A stretch of DNA of 64,000 nucleotides from Trema orientale (taxonomy: Eukaryota; Streptophyta; Magnoliopsida; Rosales; Cannabaceae). The notes below the pieces were generated by a model. The model saw only the letters and a list, made by a program, of their open reading frames with translations. It ran no database searches and was not told the origin of the DNA. The translations under genes and the position numbers were made by a program. The stretch covers positions 708,300-772,299 of the forward strand of contig JXTC01000044.1 in the NCBI GenBank assembly GCA_002914845.1. The letters run 5' to 3'. Positions 11,936 through 23,573 of this stretch are shown piece after piece (position 1 is the first letter of the stretch; each line of letters starts with the position of its first letter).

Positions 11936-12753
11936 GGTTGAGGCAGATTTTGGTACTTTTCTATTTCTCTCTTCACTGTTTCTTAGGTTTTAGATTTTAA
12001 AAGACCTCATACATTTTGGGTTCTGTTGTTATTGTTCTAGATCCAATGGCTAAGTATAATTTTCATTGCCGTGTGATATCATCGAATTCGTCTGATTGTT
12101 ATATTGGTGCTTGTGTTGTGTTGTCTAAATTGTTAATGGTATGTGAATGGTCTAAAGTCCCAAAGTGGCATTTTGTTTGGATTTAAACTCGTTAATTTCA
12201 TTCTCTTTTAAACATTCAGATAATGTTTGATAATTGAATTTTCTTTGGTGAACTGTGAACAGAGGAGATTCAATGGTTAGTATCATAAAAGACTTGAAAT
12301 TAGAGCCAACTAAAACTCGTTAACCTCATTCTCATTCAATGATTAGGCCCGAGTATTTGGTACTGCTTCTACTTGCACGAGTAAGTGGTATAACACTTTG
12401 AATACGAATCAATACTACAGTACATACTTGCTCTGGTTTTGGTTGACAATATGTGTTTTAAGATACTAGACTCCTATTTAGAAAAGAGAAAAGAGAAACA
12501 TTTAGCAAAGTAGTAGGAATTTGATAAAAATGTAGGTGTTGAACCATACCTAAAGACTTTTAACAAATTTATGTTTTATTTTCATTCTTATCAAGTTTTC
12601 ACCATCCTTATTAGATACTACTTTTGAAATAGATTTAGCCAATTTGTGGAATTAATAGGCTGTGAACAAATAATGGTATATTCTACTAATAGGGTATGAC
12701 AGACATTGGTTTAATGTATAATCCTTATGACTGTGAAAATTTGTTAGTCCTTT

Positions 12754-12758
<5 letters not shown>

Positions 12759-12788
<30 letters not shown>
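12759..12788 (+). repeat. (TG)n microsatellite
   Basis: A pure TG dinucleotide run lies in the presumed leader intron of the Ulp1 gene. The rest of 11936-13909 holds no coding sequence that I can recognise. Confidence 0.9.
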
Positions 12789-12791
<3 letters not shown>

Positions 12792-13909
12792 TTGGGGTAG
12801 AGGCCAGTTGCTGTCATTTTCTTATGAAGACCGCTTACAAGTTTAAAGGACTGGTCTAAAGATTCTCAATCTGTTTTATGCAAGCTTAGAAAGTGAGTTC
12901 TGTAGCGTTGTTATGATTTGTGCAGTATCGAAATTACCATTCCAGATTTTGAAAGCTGACTGAGATTAGTTTACATTGGAAGTATGTTGTGTGTTTTTCC
13001 TTGTTTAGATAAACTGTCATTTATTCATGTACTATTTCTTTTCTGGAGTAGAATCTAAATTTTTTAGGATATAATATTGTAATATTTATATTTATGTGAA
13101 TTTAGTCTAAAAAGATATTTGTTGAGTGTATGAAAATGATAGCACTGTAGTCATTTAAGAAAGTGAGTTCTGTATTATGTTATCTTTCATTGGTTTCTTT
13201 TATTTTATTTTTATGTTGCTTAGGAATTAATTTTATTTTTTCCATCTTATTCATCAATATATATGAAAGCATAATAATGACTATTACCATATTTCGAATT
13301 ATTGGTTGAAAGACAATTTATGCCGATTGGGTTAGCTTTAGACATTATTTTTGTGTTCACATGACAAGACTAATAGGTTAGGGATCTGTCATTATGTAGT
13401 GACTCTGAAAACTTTTTTAATAATAAAAAAAAATGTCTTAAAATTTATTATTTCTATCTACAAAGAAAATTTGGCTTGTCAAATGAGTTTGGCTGTTTAG
13501 ATTTGTTTATTTGTGAGTAAGTTTCACTCTTTTCATTTTTAGTTTTGGAAATATGACTTCTATTGTTTTTATCTACTTATTTTTATATCTAAGAAAAGTA
13601 AAAACCTGAGCTTAAATTGCATAATATGAAAAGAGCATCCTAGCTTCATTTGAATAGTCTTTTAAGGTGCAGTATTGCTGTTTTAATCTGCATTACTAGA
13701 TTCTCATATAATATTTTTGAATAGTGTCACGTTAAGTTCTATATTCCTTTAAAGAATCAGAGAAGCGTTAGATTAAGTTTCTTTAAGTAGTTCTCGACGA
13801 CTTGTGTGGTGCTAATTATATCCAATGTATGCCTTATTGATTCAGTTGTTTCCAAGGTTTTTGTATATGATCAATTCATATTCTCTGAATAATTTTACAG
13901 TCTATTATA

Positions 13910-16900
13910 ATGGTTCAAACTCGTAAACATGATAGCAAGGGCAAAGGAATAGCGGATAACATTTTAGAAATGGCTAAAGTGAAAAAAATGAGGACTTCAA
14001 AGTTAATTATTACTTTGTTTACTCTTCAAATTCATTATAAGCTTATATAAATTAATTTTTTTTACCATTGTTCTTGTAGGAGTTGCCCTATCGTCTTCCA
14101 CTTGATGATTGGTTCAAAGCAAAGATTTTGCAGTATGGACAGTTATCTTCCATAAAGTTGATAAATGAAAAAGTAACAGAGAGATAATTAAATATGTTTA
14201 GAAATTATTATTTTGGGCATCTTTTAGATGTTAATATGATTGAATTTTTAGCACAAATAGTTCACAACTGCCTTATGAGAGAGGTTTTATGTGAAGATGG
14301 TCATGTGATGTGGTTTAGATTTGGGAGTACAATGTCTAGGTTCTCAATTGATGAATTTGCTTCAATCACTAACCTTAAATATGATAACGCAATCTTGAAA
14401 TGGGAGTTTCCTAAGGAAAAGAAAAGCCCTAGGATTAAGGAGCTTTATTTCCCCACCCATTCAAGTGTTAGTAAAGGAAACTTACTAGAATTTTTTAAAG
14501 GTGAGCCACAGTTTTTATGTGATGAGGACGCTGTTAAATTAGCTCAACTGTTGGTGGTAGAATGTGTGCTTCTGAGTAAACGACCAAAAGCGGTGCTTGA
14601 TGATTACATAATGAGGCTCGTGGATGATCAGGATAGATTCAATGACTATTCTTGGGGTCTTCGGTCGTATAACGATACCATTGGATATTTGCATAAGGCT
14701 ATTAAGTTCAAGACTCCGAATGAATGTAATTCAGTTACTTATGAGCTTTGTGGTTTTCCTCTAGTATTCCAAGTTTGGGCATATGAAATTATTCTTATGT
14801 TAGGTAAACATTATGCTAATAGACTTGGAAATAAAATACCTAAGATACTAAGTTGGAGTAATACTCTGCAGCCTCATCTTGATGACTTACTTACCAGTAT
14901 TTTTGATTCAAAAGAGGTAGTATATTTGTAAATTTTACTTATTTTATTACTTAAGTTTTGACTTACTCTTCTACTATATTAATTGTTTGAAATATAAACA
15001 TTCTTGTAGCTTGAAGTTCATACATTTGATGACAAGACGGTTGATGAACCTAATCTTCAAGTACTTGAGCGACATACCAATCCTGCTCCCATATCATCTC
15101 CAGGACCATCAAAGAGGTCCATCCCAACAGCTGCAGAGCCGTCGTAAAAAAAGACACGACTAGACCCCATTCAAGTAAGCATATTTTTCTTTACACATAT
15201 GTTCTTTATTTCTCCCTTTTTTTTTTTTTCCTTCTTGGTTATTTTTTATATTGACCTTTTTCTTAGTATTTAAATATATTATAGGAGCTGCAAAAAGATT
15301 TCAATTACTTCAAGGTTGAGGTCCAGTCCAAGCTTTCTACTATTACAGACGTTTTAGCTATCCTCTCAAATCAAGTTGCTAGTTCATTTGACTTGTTGAA
15401 GGAAATTAAGGATAAGATGGCTCATACAACTTCCTCTAGTGGTGTTGAAGAAGAAGGGCACAGTTTACATCAGCAAGAAGATAATGGTCAAAGTGTACCT
15501 CAGCAAGAAGACAATAGAGATGATGGAACAATTAATGTTGCTGTCAACATTCCTGAGAATTTACCTTGTTCATCATGTCATATTAAGGATTCTATGAAGG
15601 TTTGTGACAAATTTTCTGCTTTATTATCTTTAGTTTAGTTTACTTTGTCATCTTATTATTTGTTTATATTTTTTTTTTCTACTTTAACTAATATACAATT
15701 GCTTTTCGCACACCTTTTTCATTGAATTTATATTTATTTAAGTGTAAAACACTAATGGTTTACCAGTTTACTAAATGAGTATTTAATCTTATCACTTTTT
15801 GATCTTTTTCTTTATTTTTCAGGTTAATTTTAATGCATCGAGTGCGCATGAAAAAGGGAAAGGAAAGCTTCATTTGGAGAGTTGTCCAAGTATACTGAGG
15901 AACCCCAAATTGAGTTTAAGATCTACTATAGAAACTCTGCATGTTTCTACTTCTAGTGGCTGTCAGGAATTAACACCTATAAGTAACATTAAAACAGTTG
16001 AGAAAAGTCTAGTAAGTGACAGTGGACCAAGTTGTAGACTCATTCTACCACCTGCTGCAAAAGTCTCTCCTTATGTGGAAGTGAAGCCTTTCAAGCCTTT
16101 TGTTGGAGAGGGATGTAAATGGGAACCGCATTATAGGAGGAGATGCCCTTTTTTTCTACCTCTTTCTGATGAGCTACCTCTGGATTTAGAGAGAGATTTT
16201 TCGGATTGGATTAACATTGGTTTAAACAAGAGGGCCAGGTAAGTTATTTATTTATAGTGATATATAGGTAAACTATTGGTTGTAAATAAATGGTTTGCTT
16301 GCTATATATTTTTTCGTTTCAATTTTATTCATGCAAATATTCTACTTGTTGTAAATCAGTGGTTTACTTCCGTTATGTTTTTGCTTTTTACTTTTCTTTT
16401 TAACGCTAATACTCTTATCTCTTTGACAGGAAAAATTTTTACCCTGGTTGTGATGTATTGGATCCAGAGTCTGATTTCAAAATTAATGTTATCTCAAGCA
16501 AAAGTTGGTTCTACAAGTTATCTCAACCTAGACAATCATTATCAGATCTAGTAAGTTTCTTAGCTTAATTTTATTTTTTCTAGCTTAGTTCCTTTTTTTT
16601 TCATAATTAGTTTTCTGTTTTCATCCTTTTGATGTAGCATGTTGATGTGATATTCTATTATCATCAGAAGAAAGCTCTTTATCATCCGAATTTATATTCT
16701 GTAAAGAGCACAACTTCTACTAGAGTTTTCGACTTTTATCTTGTGAGGGCATATGATGGTATGAAGAGTGCAGCATCATCTCACATGTATTTAGACTGGA
16801 CTGTAGAAGCTGCAATGTGTAATTATGTGATGGGATATGCTTACTGTGGCAGACCTTGGGCTGATGTTGATTTAGTCTATATGCCAATGCTTGTGACAAA

Positions 16901-17459
16901 CAATCACTAGTGTCTTGGTGTTCTGAACATATTGAAAAAAAAGATTACCATCTATGATTCTATTAGAGGTGCTAAGCATGATATTGAAGTAAGGAATCAT
17001 GCTGCAAAATATGCCACTATGTTACCTTCATTATTTATCCATCTTCAGTTTTGGGATCTCAGAAAGGATTATCATGTTGGAGATGGATATGCACCTTTTA
17101 AGGTTGAATGGGCAGAGAATGTACCTCAACAAAATAATGGGTTAGTATTGGTGAACTAGTTTAGTCATGTTTTTAATCCATTGTGTCATTTACTTATGTT
17201 TTTAACATCATCATGATATTTTGTTTATTGATGCAGTTTTGATTGTGGCATATTTATGATAAAGTTCGTTGAATTCTTAATGATGGGGGAACCAATCGAC
17301 AAAATTTAACCAAACAGGATTCCTTTTTATCGAAAAAAGATGGCAATGGAGTTATGGGTGTATGGTAAGTGGAAACATGAAAATGGGTATGAAACTCCTC
17401 CAGAAAGATCCGAAGATAATTATGGGAGCCATATGAATGATGAGGCTATTTGCCATTAG
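13910..17459 (+). pseudogene. MULE-borne DUF1985-Ulp1 (C48) protease gene, disabled
   Basis: Inferred exons: 13910 to about 13979, 14080-14916, 15010-15174, 15285-15599, 15823-16238, 16430-16550, 16638-17140, 17237-17459, all with GT-AG borders except an uncertain first donor. The 245-residue open part from 14194 is a DUF1985 domain (FRNYYFGHLLD, MWFRFGSTMSRFSIDEFASI). The last two exons form the Ulp1 SUMO-protease-like core: catalytic His in VTNNH, Asp in YDSI, Cys in GFDCGIFMIKF (codon at 17244). In-frame stops at 14185 (TAA), 15145 (TAA), 16908 (TAG right after the catalytic His, where W is usual) and 17308 (TAA) make it a pseudogene. The family would remove SUMO-like tags; its use to the transposon is unknown. 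Confidence 0.85.
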
Positions 17460-17869
17460 TTTGAATGAGCACAAAGAAGTCTGCTAGAGATTGCTAAGGA
17501 TTCTTCTTTTCTGATCTGATGTATAGTATAGATATTAGCCAACATAGAGATATCTCGTTGAGTTATCTAGGAAGAGACATAAATTTGTTTAAAATATATG
17601 ATGTATCACTTTTAATCATAGTTAGTTTTGATCAAACAGATGACATGTATAATATTCTTAGCACTTGAATAGTGTCATTTTTCTTCTTCACTATACAATA
17701 ATCTTGTCCTTTAGTACACCATATATCCCACTGTATATCTAGTAAAGCTTGGAATTGATTCCGTATCAATTATCTCATTTTATGTCATTTTTAATTGTAT
17801 TGTCATATTAGTTGTTGGTCTTGATAGTCGAGTTTGCTAGTAAGATTTGCCTTTGCCTATAAACCATAT

Positions 17870-20345
17870 TCTATTGACAAGGGCCATACTACTAAACAAT
17901 ATACTAATAAACGTTATTTTTTACATCGTGAGTTTATAAGTAAACCACAACCTGTGGATAGGAGTTTACTATAAACTTTTAGATTGTTATTTAGCCATAA
18001 CTCATAGATTTGACTTTACTAGTAAGTCACAATTTGTGGATTATGTTTACTATTAAACCTTATTTTCTTGGTGATTGTTAGTTTACTAGTAAACTTGAAG
18101 CTTTGGTTAAAGAAACACAAAGCTTTAAAACTATTGGGTTTATTAGTAAACCTTACTATTTAGGTAAGGGTTTATTAGCAAATGACTAACTCATGACAAA
18201 CCTTAAGTTTACTAGTAAACCATGACCTACGGTTAATGGTTTACTAGTAAACCTTTGATTTTTAATTCAAACGAAAAAAATCATAAACTAGTGAACCCCA
18301 TGTTTATAACTAGCGTTTATTGGCAAACCATGATCTGTAGATAACGGTTTACTAGTAAAGCAGTTTTTTTTTTTTTTTTTTGTACTTATGTTGTGCTTAA
18401 AAAAACACATTTTTAAAACTTTTTGGCTTACTTTTTTCCTAAGTAAGGGTCAGGTTTGTTTACTAGTAAACATGCAGTTAAAAATTTTAATTTACTAGTA
18501 AACCTTTGAGTTTACCAGTAAACCATGACCTGTAGTTTACTAGTAAACCAGGACCTACGGTTAATGGTTTACTAGTAAACCCTTGATTTTTAATTCAAAC
18601 GAAAAAAATCATAAACTAATGAACCCCATGGGGTTATAACTAGCGTTTACTGGCAAACCATGATCTGTAGATAACGGTTTATCAGTAAAGCAGTTTTTTT
18701 TTTTTTGGTTCTTATGTTGTGCTTAAAAAAACACATTTTTAAAACCTTTTGGCTTACTTTTTTCCTAGGTAAGGGTCAGGTTTGTTTACTAGTAAACATG
18801 CAGTTAAAAATTTTAGTTTACTAGTAAACCTTTGAGTTTACNNNNNNNNNNNNNNNNNNNNNNNNNNNNNNNNNNNNNNNNNNNNNNNNNNNNNNNNNNN
18901 NNNNNNNNNNNNNNNNNNNNNNNNNNNNNNNNNNNNNNNNNNNNNNNNNNNNNNNNNNNNNNNNNNNNNNNNNNNNNNNNNNNNNNNNNNNNNNNNNNNN
19001 NNNNNNNNNNNNNNNNNNNNNNNNNNNNNNNNNNNNNNNNNNNNNNNNNNNNNNNNNNNNNNNNNNNNNNNNNNNNNNNNNNNNNNNNNNNNNNNNNNNN
19101 NNNNNNNNNNNNNNNNNNNNNNNNNNNNNNNNNNNNNNNNNNNNNNNNNNNNNNNNNNNNNNNNNNNNNNNNNNNNNNNNNNNNNNNNNNNNNNNNNNNN
19201 NNNNNNNNNNNNNNNNNNNNNNNNNNNNNNNNNNNNNNNNNNNNNNNNNNNNNNNNNNNNNNNNNNNNNNNNNNNNNNNNNNNNNNNNNNNNNNNNNNNN
19301 NNNNNNNNTGGTAAAGTTTGTTTACTAGTAAACATACAGTTAAAAACTTAAGTTTACTAGTAAAACCTTGACCTGAGTATTAGGGTTTACTAGTAAACCA
19401 TGTTTGTTTACTAGTAAACTTCAAGTTAAAAAGTTGAATTTACTAGTAAACCTTGACCTAGAGATAGTGGCTTACTGGTAAACCATGACATGAGGATAAG
19501 GGTATACTTTAAACAAAAAATTAGTGAAAATTTTTTACTAGTAAACCATAAACAAAAAAGCGCCGCTATTATACCTTGCATTTATTGGTAAGTCATGATT
19601 TGTGGATAAGGGTTTTAGTAGTAAAACTTTTATTTTTTTTATTCAAACACAATTTGTCGATAAGAGACTTACTAGTAAACCACAATATTTGGTCAATAGT
19701 TTACTACAAAATTTTTGAGTTTACTGGTAAGCCTCTAAGTTTACAGGCAAATCTTGAAATGCAGTTTACTAGTAAACCATGACCTAGGATAATAGTTTAC
19801 TAGTAAACCCTTTATTTTTTCTTCAAACCAATAGACCATAAACTAGTGAACTCTATGATTATAACTATTATTTCCTAGTAAATCCTTCATGCTTTTTTAA
19901 TTAAGCTAAAACTCCGTAGATTTTAGTTTACTAGTAAGCTATAATTTGTGGATAAAAAGTTTACCAGTAAACTGGTTTTTGTTTACTTGTAACGTTGCAG
20001 TTAAACCTTCTGTTAAAAGCAAATCACAATCTCTTGGAATGAGTTTACTAGTAAACTTTATAGCTAAATATTGAGTTTATTAATAGACCAGATTTTCTTA
20101 GTGCTTATCATTTTACTAGTAAACCTGAAATTGCCTTTTGAAGGTTTATTTGTAAACTTTATAATTAAACCTTGAGTTTGCAAGTAAACCACGACCTAGG
20201 GATAGTGGTTTAAACCTTTTTGAGTTTTTCCTTCAAACTAATCAACCATAAACTAATAAAACTTATGGTTATACCTTGAGTTTACCAGTAAAACCACGAC
20301 TTGTGGATAAGGGTTTACCAGTATACCTCTAATTTTTTATTAAGA
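17870..20345. repeat. Array of the palindrome GGTTTACTAGTAAACC
   Basis: The palindrome core TTTACTAGTAAA occurs exactly about 20 times outside the N gap, with many one-base variants (TTTACCAGTAAA, TTTATTAGTAAA, TTACTGGTAAA). Spacers are 15-100 bases and often read CATGACCT, TTGAGTTTA or CCTTGATTTTT. Spacing is irregular except for a higher-order duplication: about 290 bases from 18224 recur from 18552 (offset 328). The array fills the gap between the 3' ends of the two convergent MULE genes. It is not a coding region. It could be a transposase-binding, termination or cruciform-forming region; this is inference. Confidence 0.9.
18842..19308. other. Assembly gap (467 N) in the palindrome array
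   Basis: All bases are N. Both edges lie in the palindromic array and the left edge truncates the second copy of a higher-order duplication, so the true array length is unknown and was probably collapsed. Confidence 1.
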
Positions 20346-20885
20346 CACAACCTGTAGAAAAATGCCACAATACATTGCTCATTAAGGATCCTATTGAGTT
20401 TACTTTGTAAAGACAACCTGTGGAGAGGGTCTTAGTGGTCTACCAACAAATATGCTATCAGTAACGTTATAATACCTGGATACAAATATGAATATATCCA
20501 ATAATTTCAATACATAGAGAACGTTCTAATCAACTTTTGAACAATTTCAATATTAAGATAGAATATTTTGTTCACATCAATGTTAACTTTTCAAGTCATA
20601 CTTTCAAATCAATACACTTTTTGATTTAATAAATTTTTCTTTTGAAAAAATCAACCAGGAATTTCCTTGTAATAAAGTTCCATTTCTGTTGTTTCTTCAG
20701 TGTGGATAGGCTTCGAATCTTGTTTCAGCTTTTCTGCATAAAAATCATAAAAGTAGTGGATTAGAGCTTCTAAAATAAAATTATATTCAAAATATAACAC
20801 TACTAAATTATTTCATCTGTATGAAATAAGAGTAGTAAAATCATTATACAACGTCTAACTATATAAATATTTTTTTTTTGATTAT

Positions 20886-23573
20886 CTAGAAGCTTGTTGA
20901 GTAGCTTAGCTCATCAGTCTTTTGCTTTTTTTCTCGACAACGCAATGCAGGAAGATTCTTACAAGTTTTTCTATTGTGTCCTGGTTGCTTGCAATTCCCA
21001 CATTTTGGTTTCTTCTTTCCGAATTCACCTGTGGAGGCAGCTCGTTTTGTCTTCCTTCTACCTTTTTTAATTTTGTACTGAGGAGGCTTGGTTACTTCAT
21101 ATTTAATATGATCCGGCACATCCCACTTTGAAATATCAGCCACTGGATTTATAGGAACCTCATAAACATTTTTAAGAACACAAGTTTTATACTACTGTGA
21201 GCAAAATGTACTCTCACACAGATATCTTTTGTCAATAGCAGCAAGAGTATGCACACAAGGAATTTGGTCAAGATCAAACTCAAGACATGTGCACGTCAAT
21301 TTATCCAAATCTGCAGTGAATTTCTGTTTCTCAAATGCCACTTCAAACATGAACTTATCGATAGGAAAAACCTGCATGATTATTCAAGAGAACACAACTT
21401 ACTGAAAAAACCTTGTATGCTTTAAAATAAAAGTAAACCAGTGGCTTATTGTCTAGTAAATATTAGTTATTGAATCTTATTCATTTTCACAATAGTGCTT
21501 GTAATTTAGTGTAGACAATACAGCCTTGTTTCAAAAAAATATAAAAATAAAATAAAATAAATTGTATTCTTGTAAACAAAATGTAAAACAGTAGCTAATT
21601 GTGTAGTAAATATAAGCTAATTCATTCTTGTCCATTTTGTTAATAATGCTAATAAAAAGTAGCTAATTGTGAAGTAAACAGTAGCCAATTAATTGAAGCT
21701 TGTTCACTTTCGTAGCCATCCTGATAATTTAGAATTGATGTTTTATACATACCTCCATGTGTCGAGCCGCATCCATCCTATCTCGTAGTAAACCTTCTAC
21801 CCAAGTCGTAACAGGTGTTATTGTAGCTGCTGCAGCTTCACTTCTCCTCCAAAACCAGTCTTGTAGCAAGGCCCGTAAAAAATCCATCAAAGCTGTAATC
21901 GGCAATTGTCTTGCTTCTTCCAGAATGCCATTCATCGACTCGACAATATTAGTGGTCTAGATGTTATATCTTCGACGAGCATAGTATGAGCGAGCCCATT
22001 TACTTGGTTTCACCTTCAAAAGGTATGCTGGTATTTCTGGATTTATCATCCCCAATTGAGACATATAGTCGTCAAATTCTGCACGACGATACGCTCTAGC
22101 AGCCCCTAAAAATAGCCAACTATAACCAGCAGTTTTAAAAGTGGTCTTTAGATTCTGCTCCAAGTGGCACATGCAAATCCCGTGATACACATTTGGATAA
22201 ACTGCCTTCACAGCATTATAGATGCTTATGTTGCGATCAGAAATGATTACTAGTTCGTCACATTCACCAATGGCCTCTTTTAGGCAACGAAAGAACCATT
22301 CCCAAGCACTGTCGTTCTCGGAATCTCCAACCCTAAATGCTAACAGGAAGGTGTTGTTATTCCCATCCTTTGCGCAAGCAATGAAGAGAGTCCCACCATA
22401 TCTTCCTTTCAAGAATGTTCCATCGATGACAAGTACGGGCCTGCAATATTGCCATCCAAGTATGGAAGCTCCATAGGCCACGAATGAATACAAAAATCTG
22501 TTTTGCTTGTCTTTTTTTATCTTTGTGATGGTGCCTGGGTTCTTGGTTTTTATCATATGGAAATATGAGGGCAGCTGCGCAAAAGATTCTTCAGGAGAAT
22601 CTCTAATATCTTCAACAGCGGTTTCCTTTGCCCTCCAAGCTTTCTCATAGCTAACTTCAACACTGTGTCTAATTCTCATTTCACTTATGATTTGCTTTGG
22701 TCTATATGTTGCTTTTGGGTTAGCAAAATTGTCTTTGACATATTCACTTATCACAGAAGAACTAGCCTGCCTATGAGATGATTGCAGCAAGTCCGACGAG
22801 CATGTGTGAGTTTGCTCATATTTCACAACTCTGAACATATTTGTTTTCCCCAATCTTCTTGCATGCATTAATTATTTGCAATTCTCACCTATGCAGCTCG
22901 TCCAATACATTTTCTTGTCTGATCTTTCCACCTTATACTGAAAGTTCTTTCTTATTGCTATCATGCTTAGAGACCGTATCAAAAAACTTTTGTCTTTGAA
23001 GACATATTTGACTTTCAGATCTACTAGTTGCTGATCAGTGAGTACTTGCATCTCTGTATTTGGGTCAATAGATGTAAGAAATGAGCTGCAAACATTCCTA
23101 CTGTAGGTAACATCACTGCTGTAGGTAACATTGCCACCATAGGTTCCGCTTTCATAAGTGACTACACTATTTTCTTTTCTCTCTTGGAGATGACGGTTGT
23201 TGTCCTGATCCTTTTTGTCAGTCTGAATGCTTTTTTCATTATCCCTTGTCATCATTTCAAGGTTAGGTTCATTCTCAATCTCTAGAACCATCGGACATCT
23301 ACTGAAATCAGGGTTATTCTTGACCAAATGAAGGTAGAACGAAATAGTCGAATCATTCTCCACTGCCATCCCTTTGGGTGTTCCAAATTTGGGATCAAAT
23401 ACCATTTTGATAGAGTTTTTTGCTGGACTCAGCTGCAGCTCATTGTAGATTATTTTCATAAACTCATCATAGCTGATTCCTTCTTGTACTATAATCCCTT
23501 TAATTTGATGATCAATATACTTGTTTTCATCATTCCATCTACCTCCATAGAACAAGAAAATTGCTATCTCCAT
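20886..23573 (-). pseudogene. mudrA-type MULE transposase, disabled by in-frame stops
   Basis: Reading on -, exon 1 runs 23573-21753 and exon 2 21371-20886 (donor GAG/GTATGT, acceptor ATGCAG/GTT). In order: an N-terminal MuDR region (FYGGRWNDENKY), a DNA-binding region ending TSCIGENCK and ARRLGKTNMFRV, the MULE transposase core (VIDGTFLKGRYGG with the first Asp, VIISDRN with the second, AEFDDYM with the Glu), a SWIM zinc finger (CTCLEFDLDQIPCVH), and a CCHC zinc knuckle (CGNCKQPGHNRKTC). Stops in the same frame at 22872-22874 (TAA), 21957-21959 (TAG) and 21192-21194 (TAG) break it into four frames. The domains are otherwise complete, so the loss is recent relative to the element's age, or some stops could be assembly errors. 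Confidence 0.9.

Noticed and set aside
18832-19335. Long frames across the first N gap, both strands
   Set aside because: They are made of N and encode nothing known; the same applies to those at 43166-43501.
17870-20345. CRISPR-like spaced palindromic repeats
   Set aside because: The host is a plant, spacing is irregular and spacers are themselves related; it is an internal MULE array.
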